Source: Lachnospiraceae bacterium UBA3820 (lineage in GTDB: Bacteria; Bacillota; Clostridia; Lachnospirales; Lachnospiraceae). Taken from it: a stretch of 14,602 nucleotides of DNA. Positions 1-7,611 of the stretch are shown here, one piece after another (the first letter of the stretch is position 1; every line of letters begins with the position of its first letter). Position numbers and translations under genes: made by a program. The notes below the pieces were generated by a model. It saw only the letters and a program-made list of their open reading frames with translations. It was not told the DNA's origin and did no database searches. The stretch lies in contig DFDU01000020.1 of assembly GCA_002369325.1 (NCBI GenBank), positions 1-14,602 of the forward strand, given 5' to 3'.

Positions 1-89
1 TGATCTATATGTGCTATTATACAAAAATTTCTAATTAAACTCTGATCAAGATGTGCCATTTTTTCTTTCCTCTTTTTTATCTTAAGTAC

Positions 90-231
90 GGACTATGTAT
101 GGTATACATATCCATCGCAGGCACGCTCTCGCTACTCTCGTCTCGCAGCGGTACTAAGCTCGAAAATACCTCGCTAAGTACCGGCGGACTCAAAGTACCT
201 GCTTATGGATATTATATACCATACATAGTCC
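90..231. repeat. 142-bp inverted-repeat element (MITE-like or structured RNA)
   Basis: The left arm (90-115) and right arm (205-231) are near-perfect inverted copies: 17 matching pairs, a one-versus-two base bulge, then 8 more pairs. A second stem follows inside (117-124 with 195-202). An inner hairpin lies at 149-183, with 7 pairs, one mismatch and 3 pairs. In the second stem, the position that would be a C-A mismatch in a plus-strand RNA becomes a G-U pair in a minus-strand RNA, which mildly favours transcription from the minus strand. The interior is more GC-rich than the flanks. No transposase gene or target-site duplication is visible. It lies downstream of spoIIP. It could be a miniature inverted-repeat element, a dispersed intergenic repeat or a structured RNA; the sequence alone does not decide. 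Confidence 0.6.
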
Positions 232-306
232 TCGCTATTATAATTGATAATAATGCCTTGTAAAGTATATCATACTATTATGATATGGGGCAATCTAATT
301 TTGAAT

Positions 307-324
307 ATATTAAAAGCTTAATAT
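307..324 (-). terminator. weak AT-only hairpin after spoIIP
   Basis: A perfect 7-bp stem (307-313 with 318-324) and a four-base loop lie 9 bases past the spoIIP stop codon. The stem is all A/T and no clean T run follows on the minus strand, so it is at best a weak terminator for the gpr-spoIIP transcript. A second AT-rich palindrome lies at 267-286. Confidence 0.2.
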
Positions 325-332
325 TGTGCCTT

Positions 333-1628
333 TCATTCCTTTCTAAGTACGCTGTTTAGTATGGCTGCAAGAGGTATCATTGCATTTTTTGCCTCCTCTA
401 CGGTATTGGTCTGAGCTCCGACTTCAACAAGCGTGGCTCTTGGCATTTTTTCAAGATTGAAGCTGTATCCTCTTATATATATCCGCCTTAACAAATCACC
501 GTACATAGCCTTGCCTGCAAGGTGCATTTGCAGACTGAACGCAAGATTATCTATCTTGTTCGGATTATACAGATAATCTATATCACCGTTAAGATTAAGC
601 CTGCTAACACCGTTAAGAAACATTATCTGAGCCGTAGGCCTTCCGTCTATGACTCTCATAAGCTTCAAATCCTCTCTTACGCCGTCACGATGCAAATCAA
701 TTATCACTTCAATAGACGGATTCTCGCTAAGGATTTTGTCTACTGCCGCACCCGATAATGTATATGCATAGCTTCTGTCAAGAACACCGTTTACTACATC
801 ATACACATTTCTGTCATGGTAAGTCTTGATTCCGTACTCATCCTCCAACAGCCTTGTAAGCTCATCTCCTACCCCTATTACGGTATCCTCGGTCACTCCT
901 TCCCTACTATCCGAAAATGCCTCGCTTCCATGTGTGTGATATATAAGAACCTTGTAACCGTCACCCGAAAGGTCTATACTCATATCCTTGTTTAATAAGG
1001 TATCTGCGTTTATCTCTTCGGGAAGTACGTTGGTCGAGTTGTCAACGGCATAACAGTTCTTAAGCATGAAATCATAATTATTAAGCTGGTCCATGGAATA
1101 ATAAATTCCGTTGGGATTAATTCCTGCCAGAGCCGTGACATAAAGATTATCCGGAGCAGGTACCATGTTATCTTCCGTAGATATTTCTTCCGTCAATTCC
1201 TGAAGTGTATTATCTTTGGAATTTTCTTCATTTTCGCCCGGCATATGTTCTGTTGAGTCTCCCGAACCGGTGTTGTTTTCGTATGAATCTATTTCATTTT
1301 GATTTGTTAATTCATTATTTTGTTTATTTGATGATATGCCTTCGCCATCCCATTCAATATCACTCACAGCTGCATATTTTGAAAAATCATCATAAGATAA
1401 ATCCGGTTCATCAAAATATTCTTCTTTTTCTATGGCAAGCATCGGAATCAACTCATATAAAATATCTTCTCCGGTACTTATATCCATACAAAGAACAGGC
1501 AAAAACTCACGCTTTAGACCCTTTAATATATACCTCGACAAAAAATCCGTCCTGATCATTATGAAAATACTTATAATTATTACTATGAAACAATAAAAAT
1601 ATAATATATAACTTTTTAATTTTCCCAT
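333..1628 (-). CDS. spoIIP: SpoIIP, stage II sporulation peptidoglycan amidase/endopeptidase
   Basis: SpoIIP is the membrane-anchored peptidoglycan hydrolase that works with SpoIID and SpoIIM during forespore engulfment; family knowledge gives it amidase and endopeptidase activity. The protein has 431 residues. A single membrane anchor (about 8-27) is followed by a long acidic, Asn/Ser/Glu-rich low-complexity linker (about 65-160) and the SpoIIP catalytic domain (about 222-430). Visible family motifs are YHTHGSE (230-236), a later His (271), DLHRDG (311-316) and VEVGAQTNT (401-409); the His and Glu residues are the expected metal or catalytic ligands. Family members usually have HTHTSE rather than HTHGSE at the first motif. 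The gene lies 18 bases after gpr, the same order as in Bacillus, so the two are probably co-transcribed. There is no good Shine-Dalgarno sequence before the ATG, so translation may depend on gpr read-through. The identification is secure. Confidence 0.95.
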   Translation of the reverse strand: MGKLKSYILYFYCFIVIIISIFIMIRTDFLSRYILKGLKREFLPVLCMDISTGEDILYELIPMLAIEKEEYFDEPDLSYDDFSKYAAVSDIEWDGEGISSNKQNNELTNQNEIDSYENNTGSGDSTEHMPGENEENSKDNTLQELTEEISTEDNMVPAPDNLYVTALAGINPNGIYYSMDQLNNYDFMLKNCYAVDNSTNVLPEEINADTLLNKDMSIDLSGDGYKVLIYHTHGSEAFSDSREGVTEDTVIGVGDELTRLLEDEYGIKTYHDRNVYDVVNGVLDRSYAYTLSGAAVDKILSENPSIEVIIDLHRDGVREDLKLMRVIDGRPTAQIMFLNGVSRLNLNGDIDYLYNPNKIDNLAFSLQMHLAGKAMYGDLLRRIYIRGYSFNLEKMPRATLVEVGAQTNTVEEAKNAMIPLAAILNSVLRKE

Positions 1629-1646
1629 AGTAAAATATATGCTTTA

Positions 1647-2618
1647 TTATTGTTTATAATTCAAAAAACCGTTAATGGCTTCGGAAATGGTATATGATAC
1701 CTTCTTTACCGCCTCATCAATATTTTTTGGCGTTACAAACATAGCAGCCAAATCCGGTTCCAGAAGATTACATGCTATCTCATATTTTTCTTCATCCGAA
1801 AAACGCTCAAGCCTTCCTTCAAATCCGTCGTCTTGCCGTTTAATTATATTATTTTTACTATTTACATCTTTACTAAAATCATTGTCCCCCTTTAATATCT
1901 CCACCATCCCCTCTACGGATTGATATACTATTGCCGGAACGGAAATAACCGTGGGAACTCCGATTGCTATGACATTGACTCCGAGCGTTTTTTTATCAAG
2001 TCTTGCCCTGTTATTTCCTACACCTGCTCCGGGATTAATACCTGTATCACAAATCTGAATCGTCGAATTAAGTCTTTCGGGCTCCCTTGCCGCAAGCGCA
2101 TCTATTGCTATAACTATATCGGGCTTTATCCTATCGCAGACCGATTTTATAATCACACTTGTTTCTATACCTGTCTGCGCCATCACTCCGGGCACAAGTG
2201 CGGAAAGCTCTTTGTCCTCTTTTATAAGCCCTTCACCTATCAAATGTCTGGTAATATATAGATTATCGACAACCAAAGGTCCGAGTGAATCAGGCGTTAT
2301 TGCCCTGTTACCAAGGCCGATAACCAGAATCCTTTCGGCTTTTTTCATCATTTTAGCCAGGTTTTGATGCAGGATTTTTACAAAAGCTTTATTTATGCTT
2401 TCATCGCCTTCCATAAGGCTTTTGCTTTCTATCGTTACGTATGTTCCCACAGGTTTTCCGAGAAGCAACTCCCCGTTTTTATTTACAACCTCGATAATTG
2501 TTTCTTTAATATCTTCATCATACATCCTGGTAAATATTTTTACCCCGTCAATAATACCCTTTTCGGGAAGATCCTCCTTTAACTCAAGTGCCAGATCCGT
2601 TCTTATATATCTTTTCAT
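1647..2618 (-). CDS. gpr: GPR, germination protease (A25 family)
   Basis: GPR is the protease that degrades small acid-soluble spore proteins (SASPs) when spores germinate. It is made in the forespore as a zymogen that removes its own N-terminal propeptide. An ATG 36 bases further upstream (2654) would give 335 residues, but I chose 2618 (323 residues). AGGAG sits 7 bases before that ATG, while the upstream one has no ribosome binding site. Numbered from this start, the protein begins MKRYIRTDLALE, the typical GPR propeptide region. It then shows GLGNRAITPDSLGP (about 101-114), IDALAAR (about 172-178), DTGINPGAGVGNNR (about 191-204) and a C-terminal MFVTPKNID stretch. The conserved Asp residues in the second and third of these motifs match the acid residues reported as essential in Bacillus GPR. 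It is followed closely by spoIIP. Confidence 0.95.
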   Translation of the reverse strand: MKRYIRTDLALELKEDLPEKGIIDGVKIFTRMYDEDIKETIIEVVNKNGELLLGKPVGTYVTIESKSLMEGDESINKAFVKILHQNLAKMMKKAERILVIGLGNRAITPDSLGPLVVDNLYITRHLIGEGLIKEDKELSALVPGVMAQTGIETSVIIKSVCDRIKPDIVIAIDALAAREPERLNSTIQICDTGINPGAGVGNNRARLDKKTLGVNVIAIGVPTVISVPAIVYQSVEGMVEILKGDNDFSKDVNSKNNIIKRQDDGFEGRLERFSDEEKYEIACNLLEPDLAAMFVTPKNIDEAVKKVSYTISEAINGFLNYKQ

Positions 2619-2625
2619 TTTCATA

Positions 2626-2630
2626 CTCCT
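2626..2630 (-). promoter_or_regulatory. ribosome binding site fixing the gpr start
   Basis: AGGAG on the minus strand sits 7 bases before the ATG at 2618 and only 1 base before an ATG at 2624. It therefore supports 2618 as the start, over 2624 and the longer form from 2654. Confidence 0.7.
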
Positions 2631-2666
2631 GTTTTTTATTATTATTTTCTTCATAAATTCAAATAA

Positions 2667-2697
2667 TATTCTGTTGACAAAAGTATATATAAATGCA
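2667..2697 (-). promoter_or_regulatory. candidate forespore (sigma-G/F-type) promoter of gpr
   Basis: On the minus strand TGCATT (2692-2697) and CAGAATA (2667-2673) are separated by 18 bases. They resemble the sigma-G consensus (TGAATA, 17-18 bases, CATACTA) at 4 of 6 and 5 of 7 positions. In Bacillus gpr is expressed in the forespore under sigma F and sigma G, which fits. Matches of this quality are common in AT-rich DNA. Confidence 0.3.
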
Positions 2698-2702
2698 ATA
2701 AT
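2674..2702 (+). promoter_or_regulatory. sigma-A-type promoter of mgtE leader
   Basis: A perfect TTGACA (2674-2679) is followed after 17 bases by AATAAT (2697-2702, 5 of 6 matches to TATAAT). It points towards mgtE and would start a transcript near 2709, giving a leader of about 250 bases. It overlaps the candidate gpr promoter on the other strand. Confidence 0.5.
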
Positions 2703-2708
2703 GTTTGA

Positions 2709-2890
2709 GGTTATAAAAAAGAAAAAACGGAGGTGGATAAGGTGTCAAACGGCGACAGTCATGGGTCAAACGGGCGATTGTGTATATACATGGATAACGG
2801 TTTTCGATTCGCTGCTGTGTCGTATGCTTTATCCTCAATGTATATATAGTTTTGTTGCCTGTGTGTGACCTTTCATACATAGGTATTTTT
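2709..2890 (+). ncRNA. structured 5' leader of mgtE, riboswitch-like attenuator
   Basis: The leader can fold into a long arm: 11 pairs (2781-2791 with 2838-2848, one G-U), a three-base bulge, then GGATAA (2792-2797) with TTATCC (2829-2834). A second GGATAA copy (2735-2740) could compete for the same TTATCC. GGCGACAG (2751-2758) can pair with TTGTTGCC (2852-2859) and enclose that arm. GGGTCA (2763-2768) can pair with TGACCT (2866-2871). The last two pairings use bases of the terminator at 2858-2890, so terminated and read-through forms could be exclusive. mgtE genes in other Firmicutes are often controlled by the magnesium-sensing M-box, but its GGUGAGGCUCCU and related motifs are not visible here. 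Function is inferred from position and architecture only. Confidence 0.45.
2858..2890 (+). terminator. intrinsic terminator in the mgtE leader
   Basis: An 11-bp stem (2858-2868 with 2873-2883, two G-U pairs), the four-base loop CCTT and a following TATTTTT (2884-2890) form a standard intrinsic terminator. It lies 68 bases before the mgtE start, so unconditional termination would silence the gene; this implies regulated read-through or an additional promoter. Confidence 0.6.
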
Positions 2891-2958
2891 ATGTCCTTTT
2901 GTCCCTTACGTCAGCGTTGAATAAATAATTCTTCAACTAATGAAACGGAGGGTAAACA

Positions 2959-4395
2959 ATGATAATCGAAGAAAATAATGCTTTATCACTTGAAAATGAT
3001 AACAGCATCATCGCTAAACCCGATTATGAATCGGAAATTTTAAATATCATCAAAAGCAATGATTCCCCAAAAACAATATTGAATAAATTAGAGGATTATC
3101 ATGGAAATGATATTGCTCAGGTTATTCTTTTGCTTAATTCGGCCGAAATCAAGAAATTCCTGCGTGTATGCAGTCCTGATATGCTTGCGGATATATTTGA
3201 ACACCTGGAAACGGATGAAATAAGCGAATATATAAATATGCTTGATATCCGAAAAGCAGCAAAGGTAGTATCCGAGCTGGAAACAGACACTGCCGCAAAT
3301 GTTTTACATAACCTTGATAAGGAAAAACGCGCTTTAATTATTGATGCGATCAACCCGGAAATACAAAAGGAAATCCGTCTTATCGCATCCTTTGATGAAG
3401 ACGAAATCGGTAGTCATATGACAACGAATTGCATAATCATTCGTGAAAACCTTACCATTAAGCAGGCAATGAGCGAGCTTGTAAAACAGGCTGAAGATAA
3501 TGATAATATTTCTACTTTGTTTGTAGTTGACGAAAACGATGTTTTCTATGGAGCCGTTGATTTAAAAGATTTGATAATCGCAAGAAATACCGTGCCATTG
3601 GAAAGCCTTATAGTTACATCCTTCCCATATGTATACGCAAACGAAACTATAGATGATTGTATCGAGGAATTAAAAGATTATTCGGAAAGTATAATTCCGG
3701 TTCTTGACAGTATGAACAAGCTGCTGGGTGTTATCACTTCTCAAAGCATAATCGAAGTTGTGGATGACGAAATGGGTGAAGACTATGCCCGACTTGCAGG
3801 TCTTACCGCTGAGGAGGATTTAAATGAACCTCTGTTGCAAAGCATGAAAAAAAGACTGCCATGGCTTCTTATACTGCTCTGTCTCGGAATGATTGTTTCA
3901 AGTGTGATAAGCATTTTTGACAAGGTTATTGCACAATTGACCATAATAATAGCCTTTCAGTCTCTTATACTTGATATGGCAGGTAACGTCGGAACTCAAT
4001 CCCTTGCCGTTACCATACGTGTTCTTATGGATGAAAATCTGACCTTTAAACAAAAAGGACATCTGGTAACAAAAGAAATGCGTGTAGGACTTTGCAACGG
4101 TCTGCTGCTTGGAATAATATCATATTTATTTGTGGGATTTTATCTGATTTTTGTAAAGCACCAGACTGCATTATTATCATTTTCGGTATCCGGATGTATT
4201 TGCATTTCCCTGATATTGGCAATGCTCATCTCAAGTGCGGTAGGCACATTAATTCCACTCTTTTTCAAGAAAATCAAAGTGGATCCCGCTGTCGCATCCG
4301 GTCCGCTTATCACAACGATAAACGACCTTGTTGCTGTCGTTACATATTACGGAATGAGCTGGCTTTTGTTACTTAAGGTTCTTCATCTCGGTTAG
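2959..4395 (+). CDS. mgtE: MgtE-family magnesium transporter
   Basis: MgtE is a homodimeric, magnesium-gated Mg2+ channel of the cytoplasmic membrane. The protein has 478 residues, about the usual length. It has an acidic helical N-domain (about 25-145), a CBS pair (about 150-275) that in the family binds Mg2+ and closes the pore, and a C-terminal membrane domain with about five helices (300-478). Family signatures are visible: DMAGNVGTQSLAVTIR (339-354) and DPAVASGPLITTINDLVAV (442-460). The Asp in the second motif matches the pore Asp of characterised MgtE proteins. GGAGGG (2947-2952) lies 6 bases before the ATG. It is the only plus-strand gene seen, transcribed away from gpr. Its leader carries a terminator, so expression is probably controlled by attenuation, and Mg2+ is the obvious candidate signal. 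Its stop codon lies within its own terminator hairpin. Confidence 0.93.
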   Translation: MIIEENNALSLENDNSIIAKPDYESEILNIIKSNDSPKTILNKLEDYHGNDIAQVILLLNSAEIKKFLRVCSPDMLADIFEHLETDEISEYINMLDIRKAAKVVSELETDTAANVLHNLDKEKRALIIDAINPEIQKEIRLIASFDEDEIGSHMTTNCIIIRENLTIKQAMSELVKQAEDNDNISTLFVVDENDVFYGAVDLKDLIIARNTVPLESLIVTSFPYVYANETIDDCIEELKDYSESIIPVLDSMNKLLGVITSQSIIEVVDDEMGEDYARLAGLTAEEDLNEPLLQSMKKRLPWLLILLCLGMIVSSVISIFDKVIAQLTIIIAFQSLILDMAGNVGTQSLAVTIRVLMDENLTFKQKGHLVTKEMRVGLCNGLLLGIISYLFVGFYLIFVKHQTALLSFSVSGCICISLILAMLISSAVGTLIPLFFKKIKVDPAVASGPLITTINDLVAVVTYYGMSWLLLLKVLHLG

Positions 4396-4429
4396 CTTAT
4401 ATGTAATATCCAAAATAAGCTTACCTTTT
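4390..4429 (+). terminator. intrinsic terminator of mgtE
   Basis: The stem 4390-4399 with 4416-4425 (one mismatch in ten pairs) is followed by TTTTCC. The stem includes the mgtE stop codon. On the opposite strand no T run follows, so it does not look like an efficient terminator for the converging permease gene. Confidence 0.6.
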
Positions 4430-4431
4430 CC

Positions 4432-5385
4432 TTATATAAGATATCCCAGATATCTTAATACAAATATCCATGCCGTAAGCGTAAATGCCGAGAGCAAGGT
4501 TGTAAGTACGATTACACTTGATGATAATATGTCATCTCCATGCATATTCTTAGCCATAATATATGCGGTAGGTGTACTCGGAGAAGCAAGCATAATAAGA
4601 AGCGCCAAAAGCTTTTGATCTCTGAAACCTGCATATATGGCTACCGGTACAAAGATTGCAGCAAGCAGCACAAGCTTTATAAAGGTTGCCGCAAGCGTAG
4701 GCTTAATCTTTGCAAGTGCTTTCCTTCCCTCAAATCCCGCACCTATGGCAATGAGTGCAAGAGGCGAAGCCATACCTCCGAGGTATTGTATCGGTTTTGT
4801 AAGCATAACAGGAAGTTTAAGACCGACAAGAGATGCAAGAAGTCCCGTAAATATACCTATAATAATCGGATTTTTAAGAATGTTAATAAACGCAGTCTTT
4901 ATTCTGCTCTTATCATTTTTTGTTGTCTCATCATTACTCTCAAAGGTAAGTATAATAACCGCAAAAATATTATAAAGAGGCACTGCTCCGATAATCATAA
5001 GCGGCCCCATGCCCGAATCACCGTATACATTTTGTATAAATGCTATTCCGAGTATGGCAGCACTGCTTCTGTAAGAGCATTGAACAAATGCTCCGACCTC
5101 ACTTTTATCCTTGAGTATTTTTTTTGAAAGAATCCATATGGTTACTATGCTTATAAGGGTTACGGACGCACAAAAACCGATATATTTCCCATCAAAATTA
5201 TGTACTATATCAGTCTTCCAGACATCAAGAAAAAGCATGCACGGAAGGCATACCTTAAATACAAATTTATTCGCAACCGCCACAAATTCTTCACTTAAAA
5301 AATTAATTTGTTTTAAAAAATAGCCTACCACCATAACCGCAAATATCGGTATGGTGGCATTGAGACTGTATATTAAACTGTCCAT
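4432..5385 (-). CDS. AEC-family permease (auxin efflux carrier / malate permease type)
   Basis: This 317-residue polytopic membrane protein has about ten hydrophobic segments and matches the AEC transporter family. It starts with the typical N-terminal helix (IPIFAVMVVGYFLKQ, about 12-26) and contains the helix-breaking KVCLPCMLF segment (about 44-52). Members are thought to export or exchange organic acids or other small anions; bacterial cases are often annotated as malate or malonate permeases. The substrate cannot be told from sequence. GAGAGG (5395-5400) lies 9 bases before the ATG. The gene follows the HD-GYP gene by 50 bases with no clear terminator, so it may be read through from it. 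It converges with mgtE, and the two stop codons are only 36 bases apart. Confidence 0.85.
   Translation of the reverse strand: MDSLIYSLNATIPIFAVMVVGYFLKQINFLSEEFVAVANKFVFKVCLPCMLFLDVWKTDIVHNFDGKYIGFCASVTLISIVTIWILSKKILKDKSEVGAFVQCSYRSSAAILGIAFIQNVYGDSGMGPLMIIGAVPLYNIFAVIILTFESNDETTKNDKSRIKTAFINILKNPIIIGIFTGLLASLVGLKLPVMLTKPIQYLGGMASPLALIAIGAGFEGRKALAKIKPTLAATFIKLVLLAAIFVPVAIYAGFRDQKLLALLIMLASPSTPTAYIMAKNMHGDDILSSSVIVLTTLLSAFTLTAWIFVLRYLGYLI
4437..4457 (-). repeat. perfect hairpin at the 3' end of the permease gene
   Basis: A 9-bp perfect inverted repeat (4437-4445 with 4449-4457, loop of three) lies in the last codons of the permease gene. No T run follows on the minus strand, so it may protect the mRNA end rather than terminate. 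Confidence 0.35.
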
Positions 5386-5435
5386 TTTATTTTGCCTCTC
5401 GAAAGTATTGTTTATACTGCTTCTCTTATTCGTAA

Positions 5436-7547
5436 TTAATCATTTATTATGATATTTGTAAGCGCACACTGGTCTCCGGTAAGAGCCACATAAATATTAT
5501 CAACACCATCAAGTACTTTTGTAACATTCTTTATGGATATTCCACAATTTTCCGTTGTTGTGGTAATTATATTTGCCTTTCTTTCAAATGAAACCTCACA
5601 GTCATATCCCTGCTTATTTTTTTCTTTCCAATCATCCCAGCCTTTAAAATCATCCTGTTTTTTTACATTCATTATATTTTCCGCTGCTCTTACGGTTTCC
5701 CAGTTTTCTCCGTCAAGTCTGATAAGTGCATATTCCCTGTAATCATTACCGTTCAGTTTTCCATCTTCCGAATGATATATGATAAAGTATGCACAATGCC
5801 AAACAAGTCTTGCGGTAGGAAGACTCATGGTATGGAATTTTAGCTTAAGATTATCTTTGATTGCTATACCTTTTGATGCATCGGTTCTGTATCCGTCTAT
5901 CTGAACATTTGGCAAATCGCCCTCCGGTACATCAATATAACTGATTTCATCTGCTATCCTTGTAATGTAGTTTTTATCAATCGTCTCTTCTTTTTTACTT
6001 ATGCTGACATCACTTATTAAACAATTTTCGCCGGTTATCGCCAAATAAGCAAATCTCGAATTATCCATAAGTGCAATTGTAGTTTCGATTTTTTTATTTC
6101 CGTCATCAATTCTGATTAAGATATGATCTCTATACTTTACGGCTTCAATATCATATTCGGAAATACTTTTTTCTTCTTTTGATTTATGCTTATCCGGATT
6201 ATTCCGTACTATTTCCGTCTTAATATTTCTTATTTCTTTATCATTTGACTTACCGTCAAACCATAATTCACAATATTCACAATAATTAAGTTCTTCCGCC
6301 ATCTTCTCATCACTGTGAACATGACCGTCGAGCGAATCAAACAAAATAAGCGAAGGTCCTTTGGATTTAGAAGATGATTTTCCTTTGCTTTCCGCCTTCA
6401 TATGGATATTGGTTATATTTGATGTCACGATTATACCTTCTGAAACTTCACTTCTGTATTCATCGCACTTAAGCTCTTCTTTTCCCGCAAATTCGCTTAT
6501 TGTATCCTTTTCCTTCATTTGATACTCGGAATCAAGATCAATAAGATGCTGCATAATCCTTGAAATCTCCGGATCAAACTGAGTTCCGGTACCCTTAACA
6601 AACTCCTCACGAATAAGCTGCTGAGGTATTGCTGCTCTGTAGCTTCTGTTTGATGACATGGCATCATATGCATCCGCAACAGCTATTATTCTTGCTATTT
6701 CAGGTATATCCTCACCCTTTAATCTATCCGGATAACCCTTTCCGTCGTAACGTTCATGATGGAAATGCGCACCTATGCTAAGATAAGGATATTCGCTTAT
6801 ACTCGAAAGAATCTGATTTCCTATTACCGGATGCTGCTTTATTACTTCATACTCCTCGTCCGTAAGCGTACCTTTTTTATTTATTATACTTACCGGAACA
6901 CCTATTTTTCCTACATCATGAAGAAGTGCCGCATAGTAAACCTTCATACAGGATTCTTCGCTTTTTCCCATTGCTTCGGCAATTTTCTTTGAATATTCCG
7001 CAACACGGATAGAATGTCCGTGCGAATATGTATCCTTTGAGTCTATAGCATTAACCAAAGCATTTGCCGTCTGCTCAAACAAACGTCTTGAAACATTTTG
7101 CTTTGACTTCAAAGACTCAAGTTCAGCCACTCTGTACTCATTGATTTTTTTATTTCTTTGATATATTAAAGAAATAGTTAATATTGCAAAAGCATCATTA
7201 AAGAGTCCGGGTATATTTGATACACTCTTCATAACAATGATATTTCTGATTAGCATAGGAAATTGAAGAAGCAATAAACCCAAGGCCAAAATGTATCCGG
7301 GCTTTTTATAGAAAATTACAATAAGTATAAGACATGTATTGGCGAGTAACGAGAATACTCCCGTAAAGGATTGAACGGGAATACTGTAGTCAAACATAGC
7401 AACATTTCCTTTACTGCGCGAAGTCAATACTACTATGACATTTGCTACAATATACATAAAAAGAATAATACATAAGAAAAGTATTGAAGATTCTTTTATT
7501 TTCAGATTTTCATTTTTTGTTTTTTTATTTTCATTTGCATTATTCAA
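5436..7547 (-). CDS. membrane HD-GYP protein, probable c-di-GMP phosphodiesterase, with duplicated C-terminal module
   Basis: HD-GYP enzymes hydrolyse cyclic di-GMP. I chose the TTG at 7547 (703 residues) because AAGGTGG (7557-7563) lies 9 bases upstream. The longer reading frame to 7610 starts at a TTG without such a site and covers a probable promoter. From this start there are four membrane segments (about 22-43, 61-80, 85-106, 115-129), a short helical linker and a complete HD-GYP domain (about 155-335). Its motifs are HDVGKIG (210-216), HP (239-240), HFHHERYDGKGYP (261-273) and VADAYDAM. The last 340 residues contain two related copies of a beta-rich module (about 364-517 and 553-701). 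The copies begin YRSEVSEGI and YRTDASKGI and end YLAITGENCLISDVSI and YVALTGDQCALTNIII. The topology places them in the cytoplasm. They may be sensory or ligand-binding, but I do not recognise the family. Phosphodiesterase activity is inferred from the intact motifs. Confidence 0.88.
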   Translation of the reverse strand: MNNANENKKTKNENLKIKESSILFLCIILFMYIVANVIVVLTSRSKGNVAMFDYSIPVQSFTGVFSLLANTCLILIVIFYKKPGYILALGLLLLQFPMLIRNIIVMKSVSNIPGLFNDAFAILTISLIYQRNKKINEYRVAELESLKSKQNVSRRLFEQTANALVNAIDSKDTYSHGHSIRVAEYSKKIAEAMGKSEESCMKVYYAALLHDVGKIGVPVSIINKKGTLTDEEYEVIKQHPVIGNQILSSISEYPYLSIGAHFHHERYDGKGYPDRLKGEDIPEIARIIAVADAYDAMSSNRSYRAAIPQQLIREEFVKGTGTQFDPEISRIMQHLIDLDSEYQMKEKDTISEFAGKEELKCDEYRSEVSEGIIVTSNITNIHMKAESKGKSSSKSKGPSLILFDSLDGHVHSDEKMAEELNYCEYCELWFDGKSNDKEIRNIKTEIVRNNPDKHKSKEEKSISEYDIEAVKYRDHILIRIDDGNKKIETTIALMDNSRFAYLAITGENCLISDVSISKKEETIDKNYITRIADEISYIDVPEGDLPNVQIDGYRTDASKGIAIKDNLKLKFHTMSLPTARLVWHCAYFIIYHSEDGKLNGNDYREYALIRLDGENWETVRAAENIMNVKKQDDFKGWDDWKEKNKQGYDCEVSFERKANIITTTTENCGISIKNVTKVLDGVDNIYVALTGDQCALTNIIIND

Positions 7548-7556
7548 TATTACAGC

Positions 7557-7563
7557 CCACCTT
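7557..7563 (-). promoter_or_regulatory. ribosome binding site supporting a TTG start for the HD-GYP gene
   Basis: AAGGTGG on the minus strand lies 9 bases before the TTG at 7547. The sequence between this site and the upstream terminator (7564-7611) is AT-rich and holds a possible promoter: TTTATA at 7600-7605 and TATATA at 7577-7582, with 17-base spacing. Confidence 0.45.
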
Positions 7564-7611
7564 TTTAGTACTACACTATATAAAATAGCACTTTCCACAT
7601 ATAAATACAAG

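Noticed and set aside
51..263. 70-codon open frame across the left intergenic region
   Set aside because: It runs straight through the inverted-repeat element, has no convincing ribosome binding site, and its codons simply read the two complementary arms.
267..286. 8-bp AT-rich palindrome near the spoIIP 3' end as a terminator
   Set aside because: The stem is nearly all A/T and no T run follows on either strand.
2659..2880. Open frames on both strands of the gpr-mgtE spacer
   Set aside because: They overlap the promoters, the structured leader and the terminator, lack ribosome binding sites and give no protein-like sequence.
2709..2958. Classical M-box, c-di-GMP, cobalamin, SAM or T-box riboswitch upstream of mgtE
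   Set aside because: I looked for their conserved sequence motifs by eye and did not find them, so the leader is reported as unassigned.
4540..5127. 195-codon plus-strand frame inside the permease gene
   Set aside because: It is antisense to a well-supported membrane protein, is rich in Cys, Lys and Arg as expected from the reverse of hydrophobic codons, and has no start signal.
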